DNA of 64,000 bases from Flavobacterium sp. (GCA_016721735.1 JADKHM010000001.1:1-64000), one strand, 5' to 3'. Shown: positions 25,072 to 35,289, numbered from the stretch's first letter. Notes: a model not told the origin generated them from the letters alone. A program made the numbers and translations.

Positions 25072-27753
25072 ATGAAACTAGAAAAAATATTTTTTGTTTT
25101 ATTCCTATTCGTCAGCCATTTCGTAATTGCACAAAGCCAAACATTTATAAGTTTTGGAAATGGAACAACTACATTAGGTTCTCAATGGAAGTATTTAGCT
25201 GATGGTTCTAATCAAGGAACTTTATGGAGAAATTCTTCCTTTGTTGATACTTTATGGCCGATAGGAAATTCTGAATTTGGATATGGCGAAACAGATCAAA
25301 ATACAACCATCAGTTTTGGTCCAGATTCAAATAATAAATACATTACTACCTATTTTAGAAAAACAATTTCAATTCCGAATCTTTCTGTTTTTTCAAGCAT
25401 GGTCATGAACATCAAAAGAGATGACGGTATTGTAGTTTATGTTAATGGAGTTCAGGTTTTTATTGATAATTTAACTGCTAATCCAGCATATAATCTTACA
25501 GCAACACTTGCTAGTGATGATGGGAATACGGTATTGAACGCAGTACTTCCTACTTCATTTTTTGCTACTGGTGACAATGTTATTGCTGTTGAAATACATC
25601 AAAATTCAATCACTAGTTCGGATATCACTTTTGATATGGAATTAATTGGAACATCGGAAACAAATATAACACGTGGTCCGTATTTGCAACTAGGATCAAC
25701 AGATGGAGTTACGATTCGCTGGAGAACTGATGTAGCGACCGATTCAAAAGTTACTTGGGGTACTACTTTTGGAATTTATCCCGATAGTATCGTAAATTCA
25801 AGTTTAACAACTGAACACAGTGTTAGAATTTCCCCACTCCTTGCTGACACTAAATATTATTATACTGTTGGAAGTTCAATCTATACTTTGCAATCTGATA
25901 TTTCTAATAATTTTATTACGCTTCCACCAGAAAACACCAATCGAAAAATGTGCTTTATTGGTTTAGGAGATTGTGGTAATAATTCGACAAATCAAATAAA
26001 TGTTAGAAATTCATTGATTAATTATATAGGTTCAAATGATATTGATGCTATGCTTTTGTTTGGTGATAATGCTTATAATACAGGAACTGACGTAGAATAT
26101 CAAAATAATTTTTTTAATATTTATAAAGATAATTTTTTAAAAAAGTATAAATTATATCCAGCTCCAGGAAATCATGATTATGGAAATTCTTCCTCCAATA
26201 CTGGATCGCGAACAATGCCATATCATCTTAATTTTACAGTTCCACAAGCTGGTGAATTAGGAGGAGTACCCTCAGGTGTAGCTAATTATTATTCTTATAA
26301 CATAGGAAACGTTCATTTTGTTTCTTTGGATTCCTACGGTAGAGATGATGCCAATACAACTAAAATGTATGATATGAATGGCGCTCAAGTAGCATGGCTG
26401 TTAGCTGATTTAGAAGCCAATACAAAAAAATGGACGGTAGTTTATTTTCATCATCCACCCTATACAAAAACCAGTCATGATTCAGATGCTGAACTTGACT
26501 TAGTTGCGATTCGAGAAAGATTTATTAGAGTTTTAGAGCAAAAAGGTGTTGATTTGGTTTTGTGTGGACATTCTCATGGTTATGAAAGAAGTTATTTATT
26601 GAAAGGGTATTACAATAATTTCAACGCACCATTATTTGATTCCGATTTTAATCCAACGCTTCATACTGCTACAGGAACCCTACAAAATGCCACTTATAAC
26701 GGCAGTAGTAATTCTTGTGCCTATACCTACAATTCAGGTAAATACAACCATGGAACGGTCTATGCAGTTTCGGGTTCAGCTGGAGCATTAGGGGGAACAT
26801 CTGCTGGTTATCCTCATAATTGTATGCATTATTCAAATAGCACCAATGGTGGTGCATTTTACTTTGAAGTGGAAGATAATCGATTGGATGCTAAATTTAT
26901 TTCTTATGATACTGCAGCTCCCACTGTTCCAATTGTTAGAGATCAGTTTACCATTTTTAAAGATGTGAATAAAGTTAACAATATTACAGTTATTCAAAAT
27001 TCACCATTAACATTGACAGCATCATGGAATGGAACGTACAATTGGATTGCTAATGGTAACGCAACGACGAAATCAATTGCAGTTTCTACAGCAAATGCAG
27101 GGTTATTTGCGTATCAAGTAAAGGACGAATACAATTGTATAACCGATACTTTTAACGTAACTATATTGCCACAAACAGTAGCTGTTTCAACGAAATTTTT
27201 TATTGAAGGTTATTATAATGTAGCGACCAACACTATGCGTTCCGTAAAAAACAACCAAGATGGCAGTTCACCATTGACAGATGTTGAAGATGTGATAATT
27301 GAATTGCATCATGCAAGTGCTCCGTATGAAATTGTAGCGACAACAACAGGAACGTTACAGACTGACGGAACATTAGAAGCGTCATTTAATAATACACCAA
27401 CTGGCTCCTATTATATTGCTATTAAAAGCAGTAATTTAGTTCAAACGTGGAGTGCTGCACCTCAAGCGATTAGCACGACACCTTTGACCTATGATTTTAC
27501 AACAACTGCTTCTAAAGCCTACGGTAATAATATGAAAGAAGTTGCTGCTGATGTCTGGGCATTTTATAGCGGAGATATCAATCAAGATGACGCCATTGAT
27601 AACTCAGATTCGGATACTTTATTTACTGATATTGAAAATTCAAATTATGGCGTTTTAGCAACGGATTTGAATGGAGACGGCGCGGTTGATAATTCTGATA
27701 CTGATGCTTTTTTTAATAATGTAGAGAATTCTATTTATTCCAATCATCCTTAA
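25072..27753 (+). CDS. Secreted metallophosphoesterase with dockerin-like C-terminus
   Basis: An 893-residue exported protein from the ATG at 25072 (signal peptide MKLEKIFFVLFLFVSHFVIAQ). In order: an N-terminal beta-sandwich (residues ~20-195), a purple-acid-phosphatase-like fibronectin domain (RGPYLQLGSTDGVTIRWRT), and a calcineurin-like metallophosphoesterase. The metal motifs are GLGDCGNN, LLFGDNAYN, PGNHDYG, FHHPPYT and CGHSHGYERSY. The last ~185 residues are the module shared with 30302-34957 and 35290-39929: IEGYYN, MRSVKNNQDG, SGSYYIA-like, then DINQDDAIDNSDSD and DLNGDGAVDNSDTD, which look like paired calcium loops of type I dockerin. There is no T9SS type A domain. A TAAATTTG box is at 25007-25014. 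The gene lies between two copies of the holA tail. Confidence 0.88.
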   Translation: MKLEKIFFVLFLFVSHFVIAQSQTFISFGNGTTTLGSQWKYLADGSNQGTLWRNSSFVDTLWPIGNSEFGYGETDQNTTISFGPDSNNKYITTYFRKTISIPNLSVFSSMVMNIKRDDGIVVYVNGVQVFIDNLTANPAYNLTATLASDDGNTVLNAVLPTSFFATGDNVIAVEIHQNSITSSDITFDMELIGTSETNITRGPYLQLGSTDGVTIRWRTDVATDSKVTWGTTFGIYPDSIVNSSLTTEHSVRISPLLADTKYYYTVGSSIYTLQSDISNNFITLPPENTNRKMCFIGLGDCGNNSTNQINVRNSLINYIGSNDIDAMLLFGDNAYNTGTDVEYQNNFFNIYKDNFLKKYKLYPAPGNHDYGNSSSNTGSRTMPYHLNFTVPQAGELGGVPSGVANYYSYNIGNVHFVSLDSYGRDDANTTKMYDMNGAQVAWLLADLEANTKKWTVVYFHHPPYTKTSHDSDAELDLVAIRERFIRVLEQKGVDLVLCGHSHGYERSYLLKGYYNNFNAPLFDSDFNPTLHTATGTLQNATYNGSSNSCAYTYNSGKYNHGTVYAVSGSAGALGGTSAGYPHNCMHYSNSTNGGAFYFEVEDNRLDAKFISYDTAAPTVPIVRDQFTIFKDVNKVNNITVIQNSPLTLTASWNGTYNWIANGNATTKSIAVSTANAGLFAYQVKDEYNCITDTFNVTILPQTVAVSTKFFIEGYYNVATNTMRSVKNNQDGSSPLTDVEDVIIELHHASAPYEIVATTTGTLQTDGTLEASFNNTPTGSYYIAIKSSNLVQTWSAAPQAISTTPLTYDFTTTASKAYGNNMKEVAADVWAFYSGDINQDDAIDNSDSDTLFTDIENSNYGVLATDLNGDGAVDNSDTDAFFNNVENSIYSNHP

Positions 27754-27836
27754 AGTTAAGTTTGTGAAATACTAATAAGAAACCTTTCTTGTATAGGGTC
27801 TTTTTTCGATACAATTGTTGACTGTATTGGCAGATG

Positions 27837-27880
27837 TAGATTTGTTAAAGGAAATGTTGGTTGGAGTTTTTAGTTAATTA
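27837..27880 (+). pseudogene. Duplicated 3' end of holA
   Basis: GATTTGTTAAAGGAAATGTT and the bases after it, to the TAA at 27876-27878, encode DLLKEMLVGVFS plus stop. The real holA end at 24896-24934 encodes DLLKEMLVGVFG. About five of 40 bases differ. No start codon or upstream holA sequence accompanies it. Confidence 0.85.
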
Positions 27881-27922
27881 TTACCTATACTTGCAACTTC
27901 ATAAATTTCTTAACTTCGAAAC

Positions 27923-30121
27923 ATGAAAATAGCGTTCTCCATCCTTTTTTGCTGTTTGTATTTATCTTGCTTTTCCCAGACTAAAATTGACTCCATCAAA
28001 GCCATCAAACTAGATGAGATTTTGGTTAATCCAGCACGGCATTTTCAATCGAAAAGGACTACATCACAGCAGATTGAAAGTATTTCTAAAAAGGAAATCG
28101 AGTTTCAAAATATGCCTACGACTGCTGATTTACTAGCCAGTTCAGGTAAGTTAACTGTTCAAAAATCGCAACAAGGCGGAGGAAGCCCAGTTATTCGTGG
28201 TTTTGAAGCCAGCAGGATTTTGCTACTTGTTGATGGTGTGCGAATGAACAATCTGATTTACCGAAGTGGACATTTGCAAAATAGTATTACGGTTGATAGA
28301 AATATGCTTGAAAAAGTAGATGTTTTGTTCGGCCCATCGTCGACTATTTATGGTAGTGATGCGCTGGGTGGTGCCATTTATTTACAGACCAAGGGGGCGA
28401 AATTGCTATCTCAGAATGGCAATAAGAAACTCTCAGGTGCTGCCATTTCGAATTATAGTACAGTGAATCAAGGCAAATCCGTTCATGTTGATTTCAATTT
28501 TGCGAGCGAACGATGGGCGTCACTTTCTTCGGTTACTCTTAATGAATTTAGGGATTTGAAAATGGGAAAAAAACGCAACGGTTCGAATGCTTTTTTTGGC
28601 ACGAGACCTTTTTACGTTGAAACAGTAGATGGCGTTGATCAAGAAGTCGCCAATAATGATAAGTATGTTCAGAAATTCTCAGGTTACAAGCAATACGACT
28701 TGATGCAAAAATTTGTTTTTCAGCAGAAGGAATCAACGACACATAGTTTGAATCTGCAATATTCTACTACTTCGGATATCCCGAGATACGATCGATTGAC
28801 GGATCTATCATCTAACGGAACATTGCGTTCAGCGGTATGGAAATACGGACCGCAAAAGCGTTTTCTTTCCATATATAAGTTGACTAAAGACGATGTTTTT
28901 CAGCGTACCAAAATGAATGTTAATATCAGCTATCAAAATGTTGAGGAAAGCAGAATCAACAGAAATTTCGGTAGTACAAAACTGAATTCAAGAATTGAAA
29001 AAGTTTCCGTTCTTGCTTTAACTGCTGATTTCAATATCAAAATAAACGACGGTCAATTGACTTATGGCGTTGATATTTATCGCGATGGATTGCAATCGAC
29101 CGCTTTTCAAGAAAACATTAGTACTGGTGCGCAAGTAGATTTAGACACACGTTATCCAGATGGCGCTAACAGCACATTCAGAGCGGAAGCTTTCGTGTCA
29201 TTTACAGATAATTTTACTCAGGAACTTTCATACAGTGTCAGTGCTAGAGCGGGTTATACAACATTGAAAAGTAAAATTGATACTAATTTTTTCAATCTGC
29301 CTTTTACGTCTATTGAACAACAAAATGCAACATACAGTGGTGCTTTTGGGCTAGTGAATAATCCGACGAAAAACTTAAAGTTGGCTTTCAATTTGGCTTC
29401 GGCATATCGGGTTCCCAATATTGACGATTTAGCAAAGATATTTGAATCTGCACCAGGAACTATAATCGTTCCCAACGAAAATCTCAAACCTGAGAAAACG
29501 GTAACTGCAGATTTGAGCATTACATTGTGGGAAAGGAGTCGCTTTCAATTTGAGAATGTGTTTTTTATCACGAAACTATTCGATCCCATTCGGACGGATA
29601 AATTTACTTTCAATGGGCAATCGACAATTGAGTATGAAGGAGAAACCAGTGTTGTTTTTGCGAATCAAAATCAAGGGAAAGGCCATTTAGCAGGGTTTAT
29701 GTCGGTCGTGAAAGCGCAAATCTTAAAAGCATTGCTCTTTGAAGGCTCATTCAACTTCACACAAGGTCGAATTCATAATGCAGACGGAATTTCCCCTTTA
29801 GATCACATCTCTCCCATGTACGGTAAAGTGGGTTTGACGTACCAATCTAAAATTGCGAATGTAGAAGCTTATATGTTGTATAATGGCAAAAAGGACGTCG
29901 ACGAATACTCGCCAAGTGGAGAGGATAATTTGCAATATGCCTCTCCAGATGGAGCGCCTTCATGGCAAACTTATAATTTGAAAGCTGCTTTTTTTCCAAT
30001 TAAAAACACCACACTTTTTGCCGGAGTTGAAAATATCTTAGACATCCAATACCGCACATTTTCCTCTGGAATCAATGCGCCGGGAAGAAATTTTTATTTG
30101 GGCGTGAAGTATCAATTTTAA
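27923..30121 (+). CDS. TonB-dependent outer-membrane receptor
   Basis: A 732-residue outer-membrane barrel that imports a ligand using TonB energy. After the signal peptide (MKIAFSILFCCLYLSCFSQ) comes a TonB-box-like start (KLDEILVNPAR), then the plug domain with MPTTADLLASSG, GGGSPVIRGFEASRILLLVDGVRMNN and GPSSTIYGSDALGGAIYL. The ~22-strand barrel follows and ends in the aromatic YLGVKYQF. It lacks the carboxypeptidase-like prefix of SusC proteins, and no SusD partner is near. Its resemblance to haem, siderophore or vitamin receptors leaves the ligand open. It sits among genes for large secreted proteins. Confidence 0.92.
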   Translation: MKIAFSILFCCLYLSCFSQTKIDSIKAIKLDEILVNPARHFQSKRTTSQQIESISKKEIEFQNMPTTADLLASSGKLTVQKSQQGGGSPVIRGFEASRILLLVDGVRMNNLIYRSGHLQNSITVDRNMLEKVDVLFGPSSTIYGSDALGGAIYLQTKGAKLLSQNGNKKLSGAAISNYSTVNQGKSVHVDFNFASERWASLSSVTLNEFRDLKMGKKRNGSNAFFGTRPFYVETVDGVDQEVANNDKYVQKFSGYKQYDLMQKFVFQQKESTTHSLNLQYSTTSDIPRYDRLTDLSSNGTLRSAVWKYGPQKRFLSIYKLTKDDVFQRTKMNVNISYQNVEESRINRNFGSTKLNSRIEKVSVLALTADFNIKINDGQLTYGVDIYRDGLQSTAFQENISTGAQVDLDTRYPDGANSTFRAEAFVSFTDNFTQELSYSVSARAGYTTLKSKIDTNFFNLPFTSIEQQNATYSGAFGLVNNPTKNLKLAFNLASAYRVPNIDDLAKIFESAPGTIIVPNENLKPEKTVTADLSITLWERSRFQFENVFFITKLFDPIRTDKFTFNGQSTIEYEGETSVVFANQNQGKGHLAGFMSVVKAQILKALLFEGSFNFTQGRIHNADGISPLDHISPMYGKVGLTYQSKIANVEAYMLYNGKKDVDEYSPSGEDNLQYASPDGAPSWQTYNLKAAFFPIKNTTLFAGVENILDIQYRTFSSGINAPGRNFYLGVKYQF

Positions 30122-30177
30122 TGGCGCTACGGGAGTTTGCTTTTCCATACTTACCTGCTGATTGTTAATGCTTTATT

Positions 30178-30210
30178 TTTGAAAACAACGTAGATATTTT
30201 TTTATATTTG
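30178..30210 (+). promoter_or_regulatory. Putative promoter for the propeller-type secreted protein
   Basis: TATATTTG at 30203-30210 is an exact -7 match, with TTTG at 30178-30181 and a 21-base spacer. The leader before the ATG at 30302 would be about 85 bases. Confidence 0.55.
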
Positions 30211-30301
30211 GCAACAAAAAAGTTGATAGGAGAGTGCGTTCACAAAGCGTACATTTTTCTGTTCAACGAGATTGTATCCTTCTGTTTATATAAACTGCAA
30301 C

Positions 30302-31687
30302 ATGAAAAAAACTGTTTTTCTACTTCTATTCTTGTTTGTTTTTTCGTTCGTTAACGCGCAGAAAAAACCTTTAGTCAATCCGGCATACAAAAGAATGATG
30401 TACGATATGAAAGTAAATTTTTATACCGTTTGTGATTCCGCCGAAGCCTATTTTAAAGATCGGGACAAAGGAAAAGGATCAGGCTACAAACCCTATTTGC
30501 GTTGGAAATTTGAAAACGAATCCAAATACGCGCCGTCTGGAAACAGGATCGTAGATCATTTTATGCCTTACAAGGAATACCTCAGAATCAAAAAAGAAAG
30601 CAAACCGACAAAGGAACAACGCTTATTTACAACTGGTGGTTGGAAGCCTTTAGGACCGGATAACATTACTAATATCACGGGTCATTACGCTGCGGGCTTG
30701 GGTAGAGTTGAGTTTGTTGAAGTTAATAAAAGTGATGGCAACCAAATTTATATTGGTTCTAGAAGTGGCGGTTTGTGGCGCACTAGCGACGGCGGTTCCA
30801 CCTGGTCTCACAACACCGATTTTTTACCGGCTTCTGGAGTGAATGCGATTGCAGCCAATCCGACAAATTTCAATGCGGTGCTTATTAATGTTAGAAATGC
30901 CGGAAACGGAACTTCATTTGGAGTTTATAAATCGACTGATGGCGGCGCAACTTTTTCAGCCACTAATTTTACGCCTGCAAATGTTGGGTATGGTGGATTA
31001 GGTTCAAATTTTCAAGTATATACTATTCAATACCATCCGAATATTCCGAATTTGGTTTTTGTCGGAACCAGTCAAGGTTTGTACCGGTCAACTGATAATC
31101 TAGTGACATGGACGCGGCAAATTATTGGCGGCGATGTCTATGACGTTGATTTCCATCCAACCAATAACAATATTATTTACATCTACGACGGATTTAATGC
31201 AACCAACAAGAATAAAGTTCTTAAGTCTACTGATATGGGCGTAACCTATAATGGTTTTGTTGATTTACCGGGAAATGCCAATGCAAAAATTAAAATTTCA
31301 ATTTCACCAACGTGCCCTGATTGTGTTTATGCTTCTTCGGATAACGGAATTTGGAAAAGTACAGATGCTGGTTTGACCTATACTACGATTCAAAACCCAC
31401 CTCCAGCTGGTGTAGCTTTGTGGCAAGCGATGCCGAATGATTTGGATACCACCAAGTTTGTCAGCGGCTATGTTGATTTGTTTCGAAGTGAAGATTCGGG
31501 AGCGACTTTTAGTAAATGTACCTGGTGGAGTTTGGGAGATGCTAATAACGGTGCGGGAAGCAACCAGCAAAATTATAACACCTCGCCAAGATATGTTCAT
31601 GCCGATACCAACTATTTGGATTGTGTGAATGGTGTTTTTATACTTGTACTGATGGCTTCTTATCTAAATCGACCGACAATGGACTGA
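30302..31687 (+). CDS. VPS10/BNR-propeller secreted protein, 5' fragment (frameshifted)
   Basis: The N-terminal ~460 residues of a protein that should have about 1,550. The signal peptide is MKKTVFLLLFLFVFSFVNAQ. A beta-propeller of the sialidase/VPS10 type follows, with repeated Asp-box-like motifs (SDGGSTWSH, STDGGATFS, STDNLVTWTR, STDAGLTYT, EDSGATFSK). In the T-run at 31635-31639 one T is missing: six would give NGVFYTCTDGFLS, while five lead to a stop at 31687. Reading continues in the frame that opens at 31621. Probable role: surface glycan or protein binding; no catalytic residues are evident. Confidence 0.85.
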   Translation: MKKTVFLLLFLFVFSFVNAQKKPLVNPAYKRMMYDMKVNFYTVCDSAEAYFKDRDKGKGSGYKPYLRWKFENESKYAPSGNRIVDHFMPYKEYLRIKKESKPTKEQRLFTTGGWKPLGPDNITNITGHYAAGLGRVEFVEVNKSDGNQIYIGSRSGGLWRTSDGGSTWSHNTDFLPASGVNAIAANPTNFNAVLINVRNAGNGTSFGVYKSTDGGATFSATNFTPANVGYGGLGSNFQVYTIQYHPNIPNLVFVGTSQGLYRSTDNLVTWTRQIIGGDVYDVDFHPTNNNIIYIYDGFNATNKNKVLKSTDMGVTYNGFVDLPGNANAKIKISISPTCPDCVYASSDNGIWKSTDAGLTYTTIQNPPPAGVALWQAMPNDLDTTKFVSGYVDLFRSEDSGATFSKCTWWSLGDANNGAGSNQQNYNTSPRYVHADTNYLDCVNGVFILVLMASYLNRPTMD

Positions 31688-34600
31688 CCTGGCAAAAACT
31701 CAGTTTAACGGTCGGTATTAGAGAAAATTATTGTGTAGGAACTTCTCAATCAAATCAGTATGTTTCTATTTGCGGGTCGCAGGATAATGGCACCAGTATA
31801 AAAAATGAGTCGGGCTGGATTGAAGCCTATGGTGCCGATGGGATGGAAGGAATCGTTTTGCCTTTAAATCCAGATTATATGATTGGCAGTACACAAAATG
31901 GTGGACGCGGACGATATGTTGATGGAACCGGAAATGGAAGAACTGGCATTACTCCTCCGGGCCAAACTGCGTCTTGGGTAGCTCCTTTGTTTTATGATCC
32001 TAACAATCAGATGACAGTTTATTCCTTGGGAACCAAAGTTCATAAAAGTACAGATTTTGGTACCACTTGGGTTGACCTTGGAACGCCTTCGACTTTAGGT
32101 GGAGATGTTGATACCGCAGCGATTGCAGAAAACAACAGCAACATCATGGTGCTAACCAATGGAAGTGAAATAGTGCGCTCTGATGATGGAGGTAATACTT
32201 TCGTTAATATTAAAAACGGATTACCATCTAATAGTATTACCGATGTGGCTTTTGATCCAACTGATGATGCTACCATTATTGTCACTTACGACAGTTATCA
32301 GAACAATGGACAGAAAATTTATGTTACGCATAATTCCGGGCTGACTTGGCAGAATATCACTTATAATTTAGGAAATATGCCCATTTATTCTGTCGTCATC
32401 GATCATACCAATGATTCGACGATTTATGCTGGAGCAGCGATAGGAATATACAAAAAAACAATGGAGGCAACTACTTGGACGTTATACAACACCGATTTGC
32501 CAAACGTTGCGATTGAAGATTTAGAAATCAGTTACGGTTCTAATACCATTAAAGCCGCGACATGGGGAAGAGGATTATGGGAATATTCTCTGGCGAACAG
32601 AAATACCTTTCCAGCGATTGTTAAGACATCGATAACCCATCCGCCAACATTCATGACACCCAAAACTGGTTCACAACAATTTGTAACTTCAGTAATTGAA
32701 TATACAGGAACTTTAACTAGTGTGCAAGTAAAATGGGCGGTGAATACGCCAACGTTTAATAATATCAATGTGATACCAATGTCATTGGTTTCGGGAAATA
32801 CTTGGCGCTCTAATTTTGCTTTGCCAGATTTTTCAGCGGGCACAAAAGTATTTTTTAAAGTATTTGCTACGGGCTCTAATAGCGATACCACTGAAACCTA
32901 TAAATTTATGTATGAGCTCAGACTCAATGAAGTTTGCGCCGCCAGTGGTGAGAATGTTAGTGGTGCATTGTCGATGACTAGTTTTTCATGTGCCAATCTG
33001 ACCAATGGTCCAACAGTATATAACGCTTACACGAACTATACGACCACGCCAATTGTGATGCATAAAGGATCAACATATACGGCTACAGGTATTTTTAATC
33101 AAGGGTGGGGCTCAAATGACTTTATAGTTTGGATTGACTTTGATAACAACAATAATTTTGAAATAACAGAAAGAGTAGTGCTTGATTTGGACACTGGAGG
33201 TTCAGGGACAGGGAGTTTTACTATTCCTGATACAGCTGCGGAAGGCAATGTTCGAATGCGAGTTCGTTTAGGTTATTGGGGCGATTACTTCGAAGCTTGT
33301 GGCACTACTTTGGGGGAAGTTGAGGATTATCTGGTCACGATTTATCCCGCGAAACCTACTATTACTTTTTCTGGAAATGATACGGCTTGTCAGTCGACTT
33401 CAAATGAGTTAACGTATACCGGAACTTCGGTTGATTCGATAAGTTGGGTGGTGACTAACGGAACAAACACTTACAATTTTACTAGCAATATAGTCAATAC
33501 CGCTGCTTTTGCCGTTGGAACTTATACGATAACGCTCAATGTAGTAAAATATGGATTACCATTCTCTGCGGTGTTTGCAAATTATCTAACGATATCCGAT
33601 CCGCCAACCAACGTAGATATTACCAACGCTAATGAAAATATCGCTTGTGGTAGCATCAAAATGATTAGCGCCACAGGAGGTAGCATAACTGGAAATACGA
33701 TTACAATAAACTCAGGCGTATTAAATCTTGCCTTACCTGATAACTCTGCAGTTGGTGTATCGAAAGTACTCGCTGTTTCGGGTTTGCCTTCGACTGCCAT
33801 AATTACGAAAGTGAATGTTGGCTTTAATATCAATCATGCCTGGCTTAAAGATGTTGAAGTAGTTTTAGGAGCTCCTAATGGAAAATATATTGCACTTGCC
33901 GCCGATCAAGGTCCAAACGGAGTTGGCGCTTTTGTCAATACGATGATTACTTCCGACAATACAGCTGCTGCTTTATCGACGTTGGCAACACCAATAACCG
34001 GAACGTATAGAGCTAATGCGACTATAGCTTCTGGTTTAAAAGGAAGTTTTGGCACCAACTTGACGTCAACATTTTCAGACTTGTTTTCGGTAGTCAACGG
34101 GAATTGGACCGTACTGGCGTTTGACGATGGCGTAAATGATTTGGGTACTTTCGTTGATTGCTCCATTACCATAACTTATACAATTCCTAATGCAATAACT
34201 TGGTCAGCTACCAATGCTAATCTTTATACAGATCCCGCTGGTTTGGTAGCTTATAGTCCACCTGGGAATTATCCAACCACCATTTATGCGAAACCAACTG
34301 GACAAAGCGTTGTTGTAACTGCAACTGCATCTCTAGGTAGTTGCGCAAAAAGCGACTTCGTAGTTTATACTGTTGCTCCATGCATGGCAATGGTTAATAT
34401 GAAACTTCATATTGAAGGCTATTTTGATAGTGTGACTGACGGAATGCGTTCCGTAAAAAACAATCAAGACGATATTTCGCCCAGCGATGAAGTAGAAGAC
34501 CTGACTATTGAATTACGAGATTCGGAAACTTATACGATGGTGGCAAGCACTGTTGCTACTTTGCATACCGACGGAACGCTAAACGCAGTATTCAATTCGG

Positions 34601-34779
34601 TTCCTGGCGGATCATATTACATTGTGGTTAAGGGAAGAAATATGGTGCAAACTTGGAGTGCCAGCCCGCAAGTTATTGGCGCTACACCTTTGACTTATGA
34701 TTTTACAACAGCTGCATCAAAGCATATGGTTCGAATATGTATCCAGTTACAGCTGGAGTTTGGGCATTTACAGCGGTGA
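31621..34779 (+). CDS. VPS10/BNR-propeller secreted protein, central fragment (GEVED and P-domain)
   Basis: The middle ~1,050 residues of the gene that begins at 30302. The listed start is only where the frame opens. It finishes the propeller (TDFGTTWVD, SDDGGNTFVN, HNSGLTWQN, ending ATWGRGLWEYSL). A GEVED domain follows (FIVWIDFDNNNNFEITERVV, then GEVEDYLVTIYP). Next is a proprotein-convertase P domain (AWLKDVEVVLGAPNGKYI, GNWTVLAFDDGVNDLGTF), then most of the shared C-terminal module (LHIEGYFDSVTDGMRSVKNN, SYYIVVKGRNMVQTWSASPQ). After AASK the frame is lost: a G is missing before the word CATATGG near 34724 and a T is missing near 34771. Confidence 0.85.
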   Translation: MCEWCFYTCTDGFLSKSTDNGLTWQKLSLTVGIRENYCVGTSQSNQYVSICGSQDNGTSIKNESGWIEAYGADGMEGIVLPLNPDYMIGSTQNGGRGRYVDGTGNGRTGITPPGQTASWVAPLFYDPNNQMTVYSLGTKVHKSTDFGTTWVDLGTPSTLGGDVDTAAIAENNSNIMVLTNGSEIVRSDDGGNTFVNIKNGLPSNSITDVAFDPTDDATIIVTYDSYQNNGQKIYVTHNSGLTWQNITYNLGNMPIYSVVIDHTNDSTIYAGAAIGIYKKTMEATTWTLYNTDLPNVAIEDLEISYGSNTIKAATWGRGLWEYSLANRNTFPAIVKTSITHPPTFMTPKTGSQQFVTSVIEYTGTLTSVQVKWAVNTPTFNNINVIPMSLVSGNTWRSNFALPDFSAGTKVFFKVFATGSNSDTTETYKFMYELRLNEVCAASGENVSGALSMTSFSCANLTNGPTVYNAYTNYTTTPIVMHKGSTYTATGIFNQGWGSNDFIVWIDFDNNNNFEITERVVLDLDTGGSGTGSFTIPDTAAEGNVRMRVRLGYWGDYFEACGTTLGEVEDYLVTIYPAKPTITFSGNDTACQSTSNELTYTGTSVDSISWVVTNGTNTYNFTSNIVNTAAFAVGTYTITLNVVKYGLPFSAVFANYLTISDPPTNVDITNANENIACGSIKMISATGGSITGNTITINSGVLNLALPDNSAVGVSKVLAVSGLPSTAIITKVNVGFNINHAWLKDVEVVLGAPNGKYIALAADQGPNGVGAFVNTMITSDNTAAALSTLATPITGTYRANATIASGLKGSFGTNLTSTFSDLFSVVNGNWTVLAFDDGVNDLGTFVDCSITITYTIPNAITWSATNANLYTDPAGLVAYSPPGNYPTTIYAKPTGQSVVVTATASLGSCAKSDFVVYTVAPCMAMVNMKLHIEGYFDSVTDGMRSVKNNQDDISPSDEVEDLTIELRDSETYTMVASTVATLHTDGTLNAVFNSVPGGSYYIVVKGRNMVQTWSASPQVIGATPLTYDFTTAASKHMVRICIQLQLEFGHLQR

Positions 34780-34957
34780 TTTCAATCAAGATGAAGTCGT
34801 TGATAATTCAGATTCTGATCAATTATTTCCAGATATTGAAAATTCCAATTTTGGAGTGCTACCAACAGATGTAAATGGTGATGGATCAGTCGATAATTCG
34901 GATTCGGATATCTTTATAATAAACATCGAGAATTCAGTTTTTTCAAATCATCCCTAA
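34697..34957 (+). CDS. Dockerin-like C-terminal fragment of the propeller protein
   Basis: The final ~60 residues of the gene 30302-34957, back in frame from about 34771. GDFNQDEVVDNSDSDQLF and DVNGDGSVDNSDSDIF are two dockerin-type calcium loops, and the chain ends IENSVFSNHP. The codons before YSGDFN in this frame are not real coding. With the two lost bases restored, the junction reads SKAYGSNMYPVTAGVWAFYSGD, matching the two sister proteins. Confidence 0.85.
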   Translation: MILQQLHQSIWFEYVSSYSWSLGIYSGDFNQDEVVDNSDSDQLFPDIENSNFGVLPTDVNGDGSVDNSDSDIFIINIENSVFSNHP

Positions 34958-35289
34958 GGATATTTTTTTTCAAAAATCAAATATTAGACCCTTTATAATA
35001 AAGGTTTTTTTACTTTTTAGGATATTTAGTTGAATTTCAAACTAAGATTTTTGAAGAAAATACCTTTCATTTTGTTTTTTGATTTTAGCTTAGACATTTG
35101 TTAAATAAAATTCAATAAAAAGCGATGAATATTCTTTCATTACGATCGTAACATGTCTTATTTGTGAACTTAACCTGCATTATTTTGAACAAAATTCATT
35201 TTTTTCAATAGTTATTGTTAATATTATAATACTATTAGACCCTGCGTTTCTTGGAATAAACTACCCGTTAATAAAACAAAATTATCATT
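34958..35289. other. Spacer between two giant secreted-protein genes
   Basis: AT-rich, with no ORF. It holds the terminator at 34989-35011 and an 11-base direct repeat TATTAGACCCT (about 34982-34992 and 35233-35243). I see no clear TANNTTTG promoter for the next gene. Confidence 0.6.
34989..35011 (+). terminator. Rho-independent terminator
   Basis: ACCCTTTA/TAAAGGTTT forms a short stem with a T-run, about 30 bases after the dockerin-fragment stop. It is the same hairpin type as at 39956-39982. Confidence 0.75.
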
